Source: CAVQBJ01 sp963819075 (GTDB lineage: Bacteria; Actinomycetota; Thermoleophilia; Solirubrobacterales; Solirubrobacteraceae). From it: a stretch of 64,000 bases of DNA. The notes beneath the pieces were generated by a model, which searched no databases, was not told the DNA's origin, and saw only the letters and a program-made list of their open reading frames with translations. A program made the translations under genes and the position numbers. This document shows positions 52,568 to 61,230 of the stretch, piece by piece (position 1 is the first letter of the stretch; each line of letters starts with the position of its first letter). The stretch is taken from assembly GCA_963819075.1 (NCBI GenBank), contig CAWFUP010000001.1, positions 372,001 to 436,000 of the forward strand, in the 5' to 3' direction.

Positions 52568-53326
52568 ATGCTGACTCAGGTTGGCCACGGAGTCTGGGTC
52601 CGGCAGAGTGCGTGGGTCTGGACCAATTCCATCGTGGTGCGCGGGGAGGATGGGTTGATTCTGGTCGATCCGGGCATCGACGGCTCCGAGCTGAACCAGC
52701 TCGCCGATGACCTGGGCCGGCTCGGCATTCCGGTGGTCGCCGGGTTCTCCACCCATCCCCACTGGGACCACCTGCTCTGGCATGCCCGGTTCGGCGACGT
52801 GCCGCGCTATGCCACCCCTGCGGGTGCCAACGCTGCCGGTGCAGCCCGAGAGCGAGCGAAGGCGATGGCGGCGGAGAGCGCGTCGGGCATCCCTCTCGAG
52901 CTGATCGCGCTCGTCACCCCGCTGCCCGCGGACGGCGGACCCGTGCCCGGCGACCGCATCGAGCATGAGGCGCATGCCGTCGGCCACGCCGCGGTCCTCC
53001 TGGCGGACCGTGGCGTCCTGCTCGCCGGCGACATGCTCTCCGATGTCCTGATCCCGCTCCTCGACGCTCGCCGCCCCGATCAGGTGGGCGCCTACGAGAC
53101 GGCACTCGACCGGTTGGGAGAGGCCGCCAGGCACATCGACGTCCTGGTCCCCGGCCACGGCGCCGTCGCCGAAGGTCCCGAAGTGGCGGCCCGCCTCGCC
53201 GCCGATCGCGCCTACATCGATGCGCTGCGACGAGGAGAGGATCCGGTCGACGCGCGTCTGGGGCCGGGCGCGGAGTGGCTCTCGGGCCCCCACCGCTCGA
53301 ACGTCGAGCAGGCCCGAGGGCGGTAG
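52568..53326 (+). CDS. Metallo-beta-lactamase-fold hydrolase
   Basis: This 252-residue protein has the MBL metal motif THPHWDHLLW, AHAVGHAAVLLADRGVLLAGDMLS (later His and Asp) and LVPGHGAVAEGPE (final His). It lacks a signal peptide, so it acts in the cytoplasm. MBL-fold enzymes hydrolyse lactones, thioesters or phosphoesters; the substrate is unknown. A second, unrelated MBL protein is at 60195. Confidence 0.87.
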   Translation: MLTQVGHGVWVRQSAWVWTNSIVVRGEDGLILVDPGIDGSELNQLADDLGRLGIPVVAGFSTHPHWDHLLWHARFGDVPRYATPAGANAAGAARERAKAMAAESASGIPLELIALVTPLPADGGPVPGDRIEHEAHAVGHAAVLLADRGVLLAGDMLSDVLIPLLDARRPDQVGAYETALDRLGEAARHIDVLVPGHGAVAEGPEVAARLAADRAYIDALRRGEDPVDARLGPGAEWLSGPHRSNVEQARGR

Positions 53327-53397
53327 GGTCTTCTCGATGGCTCGGGGGTCGAGCGAGGAGATCGCCGGCCTGCGGAGGCTGGGGATACGATCGTTGA

Positions 53398-54400
53398 GTG
53401 TCGCTCCCGTCCGACCTACCCGAGCAGCCGCAGCTGCGAGCCGCTGCTGCGGCACTGGAGCGGGCACGGATGGTCGGCAGCGTGCTCGACCATAAGTGGC
53501 GGACGATCTTCCTTTCCACCGAGCAGGTCGCGGTGTTTCCGGATGCGGACCTCTCCGCGTGGCTGGGCGTGTCGCAGAAGCGCGTAGCCTCATCTGGCAC
53601 GGGCGCCTCACCGACGTCTACCTGCGGGTGGTCGCGCCCGACGGCGCGCACGTCGGAACGCTGCATTTCTTCCGTCCGATGCTCGGGGACGTGGTGTCTG
53701 CTCGCCTGTCGCGCGGGCACGCACCAATGTACGAGCGGATGCTCGAGCTGCGCGATCCCGCGCGCCGGCAGGCGGCGATTCTGTTCGCTGATCTGGAAGC
53801 GTCATCTGAGCTCTCTCGGCGCCTGTCCTCACGGGCGTATTTCGCATTGATCCGCTCGCTCACCGACCTCGTGGACGCCGCCGTGATCGCCAACGGCGGC
53901 CTGATCGGCAAGCACGCCGGCGACGGTGCCTCGGGTCTGTTCGTCGTCGATGGTGTCGACGCGGAATCCGCAGCCGCCCGCGGCGCGATCGATGCCGCGC
54001 GTCGCATTCGCGACGGCGCCGCTGGCCTTATCGACGACGCGACCGATGTGCTCGTCAATGTCGGTCTTCATTGGGGCGCGACGTTGACGATTGGCCAGGT
54101 CTCGAGCTACGGCCGGCTGGAGGTCACCGCGCTCGGCGACGAGATGAACGCAGCGGCAAGGATCGAGGCGGTTGCGACCGACGGCCGGATCCTCGGTTCA
54201 AAGGACCTCCTCGAGCGCCTCGGACCTGAGGACGCTGACGCCCTGGAGCTCGAGCTTGCCCACGTGCATTTCACGGCCGTCGGGTCAGTGGGCGCAGACG
54301 CAGCAGCGACCCTGTCAAAGGTACTCGGCCGCCCCATCGGCTTCCGTCCGCTCACAGCCTCGCTTGTTGGCGCGCGGCGGATCAGCCAGGTTGCGAACGG
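53398..54400 (+). pseudogene. Class III adenylate/guanylate cyclase, broken
   Basis: The start MSLPSDLPEQPQLRAAAAAL, then LDHKWRTIFLSTEQVAVFP, is the N-terminal sensor region of a cyclase family. After about 60 codons the frame changes near 53580-53600, and the continuation LIWHGRLTDVYLRVVAPDG, then ARRQAAILFADLEASSELSR, GKHAGDGASGLFVV and RLEVTALGDEMNAAARIE is the catalytic domain (metal Asp in FADLE, GDGA loop, LGDEMNAAARIE). About 75 residues of the expected N-terminal region are missing. The 3' end also reads past the expected stop into the convergent CDF gene. It is a remnant with no complete product. Confidence 0.75.
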
Positions 54401-54401
54401 A

Positions 54402-55118
54402 TCAGTGGCAGCAGTCGTCGGCGCAGCCGGTGTCGCTCCTGTGGGGCGGGGTGGCGCAGCAGCCCTCGCCTTGCCAGGTTTGGCGGCCTGCGTTGACGGC
54501 GAGGGCGGCGATGGCGAGCGCGACGGCGGGGTCGGCCCACCAGAGGCCGAGGGCGGCGTTGAGCGCGAGGCTTGCCAGCACGCCTGCGGCGAGGTAGGCG
54601 CAGAGAAGGTTCTGGGTGCCTTCGCCGGCGGTTGCGCCGGATCCCAGGCGCCGGCCGATGCGGTGCTTGGCGTGGCCGAGCTGGGGCATGACGATGATGC
54701 TTGAGATCGACAGTCCGATGCCCAGCCAGCTGGTGTGGGGGTGCTCGCCGGCGATCAGGGTGCGGATCGCGTCTTGCGCGATGTAGGGGGCGAGCAGGAA
54801 GAAGCTGATGGCGACGAGGCGCTCAGCGCGTCGCTCGGCGTCGTTTGAGAGTCGCCGCGACCCGGTGAAGCGCCAGATCACGATGATCGATGCGAGCGCT
54901 TCGATGGCGGAGTCCAGGCCGAAGCCGAGTAGCGCGACCGAGCCGGCGAGCAGCGCGGCGGTGATACCGATCGCGCCCTCGGCGGTCATGTAGGCCAGTG
55001 ACATCCAGGACAGCGCTTTGGCGCGACGGATCAGCCGGTCGCGCTCGCGCGGATCAAGGCGCGGCTGGGCGACCTGAGTCGGGCTGGCGATCGCCAGCTC
55101 GATCGGGATGGTGCTCAT
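54402..55118 (-). CDS. CDF-like cation efflux protein with a Cys/His-rich tail
   Basis: This 238-residue membrane protein has about five or six helices: WMSLAYMTAEGAIGITAALLAGSVALLGFGLDSAIEALASIIVIW carries the CDF-like SxxxxGxDSxxE metal motif in helix 2. A central SWLGIGLSISSIIVMPQLGHAKHRIGR follows, then the last helices. The tail ends GEGCCATPPHRSDTGCADDCCH with five Cys and two His, a probable metal-binding site. It overlaps the ArsR stop (ATGA). Metal export under ArsR control is the likely function. Confidence 0.85.
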   Translation of the reverse strand: MSTIPIELAIASPTQVAQPRLDPRERDRLIRRAKALSWMSLAYMTAEGAIGITAALLAGSVALLGFGLDSAIEALASIIVIWRFTGSRRLSNDAERRAERLVAISFFLLAPYIAQDAIRTLIAGEHPHTSWLGIGLSISSIIVMPQLGHAKHRIGRRLGSGATAGEGTQNLLCAYLAAGVLASLALNAALGLWWADPAVALAIAALAVNAGRQTWQGEGCCATPPHRSDTGCADDCCH

Positions 55119-55468
55119 CGGCCCACTGCCGTCGGCGTGAGATGGGTGTCGAGCAGGCGCGTGCCGAGCTCCGTGAGCGCGTAGAAGACGATCTTGTGCT
55201 CGCGCCGCGAGCTGGCGAGGCCGGCGGCGCGCAGCGTGCGTAGGTGGTGACCGACGAGGTTCTCGGGCCGGCCGGTGATCCAGGCCAGATCACACACGCA
55301 TAGCTCTCCGCCTGCGCGTAACGCCATGGCAATCGTCACTCTGGTGGGGTCGCCCAGCGCCTTGCCACGGGCGGCCAGTTCGGCGATGGCTTCCTTGTCG
55401 AGGTGCTGGCGAATGTCCTCGGCGCGTGGAACGTCCAGGCACAGCAGGTCGCAGCGGTCATCGGGCAC
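55115..55468 (-). CDS. CmtR/CadC-like ArsR metal-sensing repressor
   Basis: This 117-residue winged-helix repressor has Cys at the N-terminus (DRCDLLCLD) and ELCVCDLAWITGRPENLVGHHLRTLRAAGL, the CxC metal site of the ArsR CadC/CmtR class in the recognition-helix region, then the wing RREHKIVFYALT. It probably senses a thiophilic metal such as Cd, Pb or Zn and derepresses the cotranscribed CDF gene. The GTG at 55468 starts the protein. A MntR/Nramp operon begins 138 bases away on the other strand. Confidence 0.87.
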   Translation of the reverse strand: MPDDRCDLLCLDVPRAEDIRQHLDKEAIAELAARGKALGDPTRVTIAMALRAGGELCVCDLAWITGRPENLVGHHLRTLRAAGLASSRREHKIVFYALTELGTRLLDTHLTPTAVGR

Positions 55469-55568
55469 GCTCTCATCCTAACGCGCGTTGCGTTGACGTG
55501 GGAGGGCGCGGTGCGGACCCGGCCGCGGTCGACGCCGACGGCTGGGGCTACGCGGTGGTTTCGCTGCC

Positions 55569-55597
55569 TTGACAAGAATTATTAGGCATGCCATAAT
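55569..55597 (+). promoter_or_regulatory. Promoter with overlapping DtxR/MntR box
   Basis: TTGACA (55569-55574), a 17-base spacer and CATAAT (55592-55597) form a near-consensus promoter. Over the spacer and -10 lies the palindrome-like ATTAGGCATGCCATAAT (55581-55597), which fits a DtxR/MntR box. The start site would lie about 2 bases before the ATG, so the message is nearly leaderless. Confidence 0.75.
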
Positions 55598-55605
55598 CTC
55601 GCACC

Positions 55606-56301
55606 ATGTCAGCTCAACAATTAGTTTCGCCGTCAGTACAGGACTACGCGAAGGCGGTCTACGCACTAGAGACGCGCGGCGACGGCGCGGTTTCCACGAA
55701 TGATCTGGCGGCGCGGCTGGGTGTGACGCCCGGTTCGGTGTCGGGGATGGTGCGCAAGCTCACCGAGGTCGGGATCGTCGAGCATGAGCCCTACCGGGGT
55801 GTGCGGCTGACCGAGGAAGGCAGGCGTGTCGCGTTGGAGGTGCTGCGCCATCACCGCCTGCTGGAGCTGTTTCTCGCCCAGGAGCTCGGGATGCCCTGGG
55901 ATCGCGTGCATGCCGAGGCGGAGGTGCTCGAGCACGTGCTCTCCGAGGAGCTTGAGCAGCTGATCGCGGCGCGGCTGGGTGACCCGGCGGTTGACCCCCA
56001 CGGCGATCCGATTCCCACGGCCGAGCTTGAGATCGACGAGCGCCCGACCCGCAGCCTGGACCAGCTGGCCGTCGGTGCCAAGGGGCGCTTCGTGCGCGTG
56101 TCTGACTCAGACCCCGAGATGCTGCGCTACCTGGCCGAGCAGGGCATCGCGCTGGACGCTCGCCTGGAGGTCGTCGATCGCCAGCCGTTCGGTGGCCCGG
56201 TGTTCGTGCGCTTCGGGCAGCGCCAATATCCGATCGGCGGTCAGCTCGCCCGCGCGATGCGAATCCAACCTGAAGTCAAACCGGAGAAGCAGAGCCAGTG
56301 A
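55606..56301 (+). CDS. mntR: DtxR/MntR-family metal-dependent repressor
   Basis: This 231-residue protein has the DtxR winged helix (SVQDYAKAVYALETRGDGAVSTNDLAARLGVTPGSVSGMVRKLTEVGIV), the metal-binding/dimer region (VLRHHRLLELFLAQELGMPWDRVHAEAEVLEHVLSEELEQLI) and a C-terminal FeoA/SH3-like domain from about 155. The spacing and acidic residues suit Mn or Fe sensing; the Nramp partner makes Mn likely. It would autorepress through the box at 55581-55597 and repress the cotranscribed transporter. The name is by analogy with the context. Confidence 0.85.
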   Translation: MSAQQLVSPSVQDYAKAVYALETRGDGAVSTNDLAARLGVTPGSVSGMVRKLTEVGIVEHEPYRGVRLTEEGRRVALEVLRHHRLLELFLAQELGMPWDRVHAEAEVLEHVLSEELEQLIAARLGDPAVDPHGDPIPTAELEIDERPTRSLDQLAVGAKGRFVRVSDSDPEMLRYLAEQGIALDARLEVVDRQPFGGPVFVRFGQRQYPIGGQLARAMRIQPEVKPEKQSQ

Positions 56302-57626
56302 CGCCGCCGCCGTCCGGTCAGGTCCCGGCGCTTGAGGGCGCGGGTGCCGGTCAGTCTCTGCCGCTGTATGAGGAGCTTGAGTCCAGTGCGCTTGAGCGTC
56401 TGCTGGCGCGCGGGAGGGTACGCGCGACGCTGTTCATGCTCGGCCCCGCGTTCGTCGCGTCGATCGCGTACGTCGACCCAGGCAATTTCGCGACCAACGT
56501 GCAGGGCGGCGCGCAGTTCGGCTACATCCTGCTCTGGGTCGTGCTGGCGGCGAACCTGGTCGCGATGCTGATCCAATACCTCTCGGCCAAGCTCGGGATC
56601 GTCACCGACCAAAACTACCCCGAGGTGGTGCGCGCCAATTCCCACCGCGCGTTCAGCTTCGGGATGTGGGTGCAGGCCGAGATCATGGCGATGTCGACCG
56701 ACATCGCGGAGTTCCTCGGCGCCGCGATCGGGCTGAACCTGCTGTTCGGAGTGCCGCTGTTCGTGGCCGGGCTGATGACCGGCGTGATCGCGTTCGGGAT
56801 CCTCGGGCTCCAAGCGCTCGGCTTCCGCAAGTTCGAGCTCGCGATCAGCGCGCTGCTAGGGATCATCTTCGCCGGCTTCCTGTATGAGACGCTCAGGATC
56901 GGGCCCTCCGTGCACGAGTCGCTGCACGGGCTGCTCCCCGGTCTGCAAGGCGGCACCACCGAGCTGTACATCGCGGTCGGGATCGTCGGCGCGACCGTGA
57001 TGCCCCACGTCATCTACCTGCACTCCGCGCTGACCAAGGGCCGCATGCCCACCCGCAACGACCGCGAGAAAACCCGTGTGCTGCGCTTCGAGCGACTCGA
57101 CGTGTACATCGCGCTCGGGCTCGCCGGCCTGGTCAACATGGCGATGCTCGCCGTCGCCGCCAAGCTCTTTCACACCCCCGCCCTCTCGGGGCTGAGCACG
57201 ATCCCCCAGGCGCACGCCGAGTTCGGCCACCTCGTCGGCGGCACCGCCGCGATTGCCTTCGCGGTCGCGCTGCTGGCCTCGGGCGCCTCCTCCTCAAGCG
57301 TCGGCACCTACGCCGGCCAGGTCGTAATGGCCGGCTTCATCAACCGCAAGATTCCCCTCTTCCTCCGCCGGGGGCTGACCATGATCCCCGCGCTCGTGGT
57401 CATCGCCCTCGGCACGAACCCAACCAGCGCGCTCGTGCTCAGCCAGGTCGTGCTCTCCTTCGGCATCCCCCTCGCGCTCATACCGCTGGTCATCCTCACC
57501 AGCCGCCGCGACATCATGGGCGTCCACGTCAACAGCCGCATCCTCAAGACCTCCGCCTGGATGATCGCCGGCGCCATCAGCCTCATGAACGTCTTCCTGA
57601 TCTACCAACAATTCTTCATGAGCTAG
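56298..57626 (+). CDS. mntH: Nramp-family divalent metal transporter (MntH-like)
   Basis: This 442-residue transporter has the two Nramp hallmarks: AYVDPGNFATN in helix 1 and ATVMPHVIYLHSAL in helix 6, which contain the metal-coordinating Asp, Asn and Met. About 11 helices are present. The GTG overlaps the repressor's stop codon (GTGA at 56298-56301), giving one operon. It imports Mn2+ (or Fe2+) with protons. Confidence 0.92.
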   Translation: MTPPPSGQVPALEGAGAGQSLPLYEELESSALERLLARGRVRATLFMLGPAFVASIAYVDPGNFATNVQGGAQFGYILLWVVLAANLVAMLIQYLSAKLGIVTDQNYPEVVRANSHRAFSFGMWVQAEIMAMSTDIAEFLGAAIGLNLLFGVPLFVAGLMTGVIAFGILGLQALGFRKFELAISALLGIIFAGFLYETLRIGPSVHESLHGLLPGLQGGTTELYIAVGIVGATVMPHVIYLHSALTKGRMPTRNDREKTRVLRFERLDVYIALGLAGLVNMAMLAVAAKLFHTPALSGLSTIPQAHAEFGHLVGGTAAIAFAVALLASGASSSSVGTYAGQVVMAGFINRKIPLFLRRGLTMIPALVVIALGTNPTSALVLSQVVLSFGIPLALIPLVILTSRRDIMGVHVNSRILKTSAWMIAGAISLMNVFLIYQQFFMS

Positions 57627-58006
57627 ACGCCGCTGGTCCCGCGTGCCCTCGAGGCCGTAGCTTGATTGAAGGAGGACTCAGCCCTGGTAGGAGGGCATGC
57701 GGCGAGGTACCGCGGGGCGAGGCGAGCAGGTCGGAGGGCATTTCCGCATCGAGCTGGCCATCGCATTCGTGATCCGCCGCTACGCGGTTGCCGCGGCCAT
57801 CGACGAGATCAACGCGCCGGGCGTGCGGATCAACCCTACCGACAACGGATGGACCCAGCCCGCGCTGGAAGCCCGCATGCGTCGCCGCTGACGAGATGCC
57901 ACCAAAGCGACCAGCAGCAAGCGTCGAAACCAACTGGAAGCCCCGCGACGAGGGTCGATGACAAGGATCCCAGCGGGCAGGCTGGCTGAGCGAGCGGCTC
58001 GATGCC
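57627..58006. other. Gap with a doubtful small reading frame
   Basis: I see no confident gene. A 64-codon open frame at 57697-57891 on the plus strand reads FRIELAIAFVIRRYAVAAAI and then ends ALEARMRRR. AGGAGG lies only 2 bases before its ATG, which is too close. It could be a remnant. The rest holds no signal I can support. Confidence 0.3.
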
Positions 58007-58963
58007 TCAGGCTGGCGTCGATGGGCTGCCGACGGCGGGCTCGGCGTGGACGCCTGCCTGGCCAAGCAGGTGCTCGCCCAGGAACGAGAGCTGATCGGCG
58101 AGCGCGGCCTCGAACGGCTCGTCGAAGTAGATCGCGAAGTGCCCGCACGAATATGTTCGCGACGTGACCCGCGGATTGGACGCCCGGCGTAGGTGACGCA
58201 TCGTCGCGCGCGTGGGCGCGACGGTGTCGGGATCGCAGACGCATACGAGCGTCGGGACCGCGATGCGTGCGATGTCGCGCCCCGGCCGGTACGTGCCGAC
58301 CGCGAGCCCGAATCGGGCGGCCACCGGCCGCGCCGGCGCCCCGGAGAGCGCCGCGATCCGCTCGTACCCGGGCAGGGCGTCGCGCGCGGTCATGAGCGCC
58401 GCGCTGTTGGGCGGGCCGGCGCAGTCGACGCGAACCGGTGGGCGCCCGCGCACAGCCGCGACGAGGTCGGCGACGGCGGCCCGCGCCACCTTCAGCGTCG
58501 AGCGCGGTCCGAGCGTCGTCATCGCGGCCGGACCGTCGGTGAACGGGCACTGGGCCACGGCCGCGGCCAGCGATGGGTCGGTGGCCGCGATGCGCAGCAC
58601 GTGACCGCCGCCGAACGAGGTGCCCCAGGCGGCGACGCGGCTCGCATCGATCTCGGGCAGCGTGCGCACGAAGGCGATCGCCGCGCGCCAATCCTCGAGC
58701 TGGCCGGGAATCGAGATGATCTCCCGCGGCTCGCCGTCGCTGTCGCCGAACGAGCGGTAGTCGAACGTGAAGGCCGCGAGGCCGGCGGCGGCGAAGCGCT
58801 CCGCGTAGCGCGAGAGGCCCATGGCGCGCGTGGCTCCGAGGCCGTGCCCGAGCACGACAGCGGGCAGAGGGGCGTCATGGGCCTCGCCCGGTAGCCACAG
58901 ATCGCCGACGCACTCCTCCCCGCCGCAGCGGAAGCGCAGGACACGCGGAGCGATGACGGTCAC
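58007..58963 (-). CDS. Alpha/beta hydrolase (dienelactone-hydrolase-like)
   Basis: This 318-residue protein has LPAVVLGHGLGATRAMGLSRYAERFAAAGLAAFTFDYRSFGDSDG (oxyanion region) and AAWGTSFGGGHVLRIAA with the nucleophile Ser. Later LVCVCDPDTVAPTRAT supplies the acid and RTYSCGHFAIYFDEPFE the His. The layout suits a soluble hydrolase of the X-Pro-peptidase/dienelactone-hydrolase-like type. The GTG at 58963 is taken as start; a longer frame exists upstream but looks non-coding. Isolated gene, no operon. Confidence 0.85.
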   Translation of the reverse strand: MTVIAPRVLRFRCGGEECVGDLWLPGEAHDAPLPAVVLGHGLGATRAMGLSRYAERFAAAGLAAFTFDYRSFGDSDGEPREIISIPGQLEDWRAAIAFVRTLPEIDASRVAAWGTSFGGGHVLRIAATDPSLAAAVAQCPFTDGPAAMTTLGPRSTLKVARAAVADLVAAVRGRPPVRVDCAGPPNSAALMTARDALPGYERIAALSGAPARPVAARFGLAVGTYRPGRDIARIAVPTLVCVCDPDTVAPTRATMRHLRRASNPRVTSRTYSCGHFAIYFDEPFEAALADQLSFLGEHLLGQAGVHAEPAVGSPSTPA

Positions 58964-59080
58964 GGTCGGGAGGATCGCAGTCGTTAGGGCGCGGCCCACG
59001 GGGCCGCCTGGCCGGCGTCGGCACACCCTACGGCATGCGCTGGCAACGCAGATCGCCAGTGCGTTGATCTCGGGTTCCAC

Positions 59081-59543
59081 GCGCGTGGATGCGCGCCTCC
59101 AGCCACAGCATCATTGGCGTGGCGCTGTTCGAGCGGTCCGCTCTGCGCGCCGAGGCCGTTGGCCGTTGCTGGTCGCAGGCCGCATTCTGGCGCGGCTGCC
59201 AGACCCTAGTGTCCTGTCAGGTTGATCCGTCGACGAGTTTGCCTGCAATCGGGATCGCCCGCTCGCTCGCCCGCCGGAGACGACGACTGTCGATGCCGAT
59301 GGTCGGCGCGGGGGCGCGTCTCGCGACGAGGCAGAGCTGTCTGCGCGCTAGCAGCAGCATCGTGCGTGGTCGCTGAGCCCGAAGGAGGTGGTGGAGGGTC
59401 GGGCGCTGGACCGGCGTGGTCCGGCGAGAAACCCACGCCGGCATCGGGATGAGCCGCGAGACGGTCCGCCGGTTCGCGGGCCTCGGCTGGACGCGGCGGC
59501 GCGTCGAGCCGACTGCCGCCGCCGCCGCGTAGCCTTCAACTCG
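59081..59543. other. Gap with a possible transposase remnant
   Basis: No complete gene is supported. A 27-codon open frame from ATG 59449 to 59532 reads MSRETVRRFAGLGWTRRRVE, close to the helix-turn-helix motif of ISL3-like and related transposases. The rest of such a gene is not visible and there are no obvious inverted terminal repeats. It is upstream of the TetR gene. Confidence 0.35.
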
Positions 59544-60152
59544 ATGCGCGCCGACGCTCCCCCTGATCGGACCGCACAGTCCGTCTCGCGTCCGGGTGGG
59601 CGCAGCGAGCGCGTGCGTCGTGCGGTGCTCGACGCGGCTGCGGATGAGCTGCTCGAGGTGGGTTTCGAGCGCCTGTCGGTTGCGAGTGTGGCGCGGCGCG
59701 CCGGGGTGCACCACACGACGATCTACCGACGCTGGGGCACGAAGTCGCGGCTTGTCCTGGACGCGGTGCTCGAGCTCACGCGCGAGCGTGTCCCGTCGCC
59801 CGATTGCGGGGACCTGCGCAGCGATCTGCAGGCGTACTTCGAGGCGATGGTGTCGGCATTCGCGCAGCCTCGCATCGCCGCGCTGGTACGCGGCCTCGTG
59901 GCGATTCCGCCTGATGAGTTCGCTGAGGAGCGCAGTGCCTACTGGCAGGACCGCTTCGCGGTGACGGGCGAGATCGTCCAGCGCGCGGTCGCTCGGGGGG
60001 AGCTGTCTGCGCAGGGCGATCCTTGGCGGCTGGTGGAGCTGATCGCCGGGCCGATGTGGATGCGTGCGCTGATGACCGGGCTGCCGGTTGACGGCGACTT
60101 CCTCACCCGAGCGATCGACGACGCGCTGCGGGCCTTCGCCCCCGCTGGCTAG
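59544..60152 (+). CDS. TetR-family transcriptional regulator
   Basis: This 202-residue regulator has the TetR N-terminal helix-turn-helix: AVLDAAADELLEVGFERLSVASVARRAGVHHTTIYRRWGTKSRLVLDAVLEL, followed by a helical ligand domain. It lies 42 bases upstream of an MBL/FAH operon in the same direction, with a palindromic site between. It probably represses both itself and the operon. The ATG at 59544 is the start. Confidence 0.9.
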   Translation: MRADAPPDRTAQSVSRPGGRSERVRRAVLDAAADELLEVGFERLSVASVARRAGVHHTTIYRRWGTKSRLVLDAVLELTRERVPSPDCGDLRSDLQAYFEAMVSAFAQPRIAALVRGLVAIPPDEFAEERSAYWQDRFAVTGEIVQRAVARGELSAQGDPWRLVELIAGPMWMRALMTGLPVDGDFLTRAIDDALRAFAPAG

Positions 60153-60156
60153 AGCT

Positions 60157-60176
60157 AATGCACGTTTCTGTGCGTT
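60157..60176. promoter_or_regulatory. Probable TetR operator
   Basis: AATGCAC (60157-60163), six bases, GTGCGTT (60170-60176): an inverted repeat with one mismatch just after the TetR stop and before the operon. Size and spacing fit a TetR dimer. Confidence 0.55.
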
Positions 60177-60194
60177 TGTGTTAGGGTCGACCTC

Positions 60195-61229
60195 GTGACT
60201 TCCGGTGTCGTCCCTCTGGACGGGCGGCCCTCGCGCTTTGAGGGCGGACTGCGAGAGGTCGCCCCCCGCGTGTACGCCTGGCTTCAGCCCAATGGCGCCT
60301 GGGGCGAGGCCAACGCCGGGCTCATCGTCGGCGACGGCGCTTCGATGCTCATCGACACCCTCTGGGATGAGTCGCTCGCACGACAGATGCTCGAGGCGAT
60401 GGCGACCCATGTGCGCGATGCCCCGATCCGCACGGTGCTCAACACGCACTCCGACGGCGACCACTGGTGGGGCAACGCCGCGCTGCCAGCCGAGGCCGAG
60501 ATCATCACGTGCACGCCGAGCCGCGAGGCGATGGACGCCGAGTCCTCGCCTCAGGCGCTCGCGCGCCTCGCGCGCCTGGCCGGGCTCACACGCAGGGCGC
60601 CCGGCTCGCTCGGCGAGCTCAACCGCTACATCGCCGACATGCTCTCCCCGTTTGATTTGGCCGCCGTGCGCCTGCGCTACCCCGACCACACCTTCAGCGA
60701 ACGACGGACGCTCGACGTCGGCGGCCGCGAGGTGCAGCTGCTGGTGCTTGGACCGGCGCACACGCCCGGGGACACCATCGCCTACATGCCGGACGCGGGC
60801 GTGGTGTTCGCGGCCGACCTCGTGTTCGTCAGGGCGATCCCGGTCATGTGGCACGGGCCGTCCAGCGGCTGGTTGAACGCGCTGGAGACGCTGCTCGCCC
60901 TCGACGCCGACGTGTACGTTCCTGGCCACGGCGACATCGCCGCGACCCCCGAGCTGGAAGCGATGCAGCGCTTCTGGACCTGGCTGCGTGGTGACGCCGC
61001 CGATCGCCATGCAGCCGGCGAGGACCCGCTCACTGCCACCGAGGCGCTCATCCGATCCGCGCGCTTCGACGAGTTTCGCGACTGGGAGTGTCCCGAGCGC
61101 CTGCTCATCAGTGTCGCGGCGCTGAACCGCGAGCTCGACGGGCAGCCCCCGATGCGCGTCACTCCGGCCGTGCGCGCTCGTCTGTTCCGGCTCGTCGCGA
61201 TCCTCAAGCAGCGCCTGGAGGACCGCTGA
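60195..61229 (+). CDS. Metallo-beta-lactamase-fold hydrolase
   Basis: This 344-residue protein has the MBL metal motif NTHSDGDHWWGN, LGPAHTPGDTIAYMPDAGVVFAADLVF and YVPGHGDIAATPELE. The early motif HSDGDH and the two later His complete a two-metal site. There is no signal peptide. It is cotranscribed with an FAH-family gene, so it may act on a lactone, thioester or similar intermediate of a ring-cleavage pathway. The GTG at 60195 is the start. Confidence 0.88.
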   Translation: MTSGVVPLDGRPSRFEGGLREVAPRVYAWLQPNGAWGEANAGLIVGDGASMLIDTLWDESLARQMLEAMATHVRDAPIRTVLNTHSDGDHWWGNAALPAEAEIITCTPSREAMDAESSPQALARLARLAGLTRRAPGSLGELNRYIADMLSPFDLAAVRLRYPDHTFSERRTLDVGGREVQLLVLGPAHTPGDTIAYMPDAGVVFAADLVFVRAIPVMWHGPSSGWLNALETLLALDADVYVPGHGDIAATPELEAMQRFWTWLRGDAADRHAAGEDPLTATEALIRSARFDEFRDWECPERLLISVAALNRELDGQPPMRVTPAVRARLFRLVAILKQRLEDR

Positions 61230-61230
61230 C

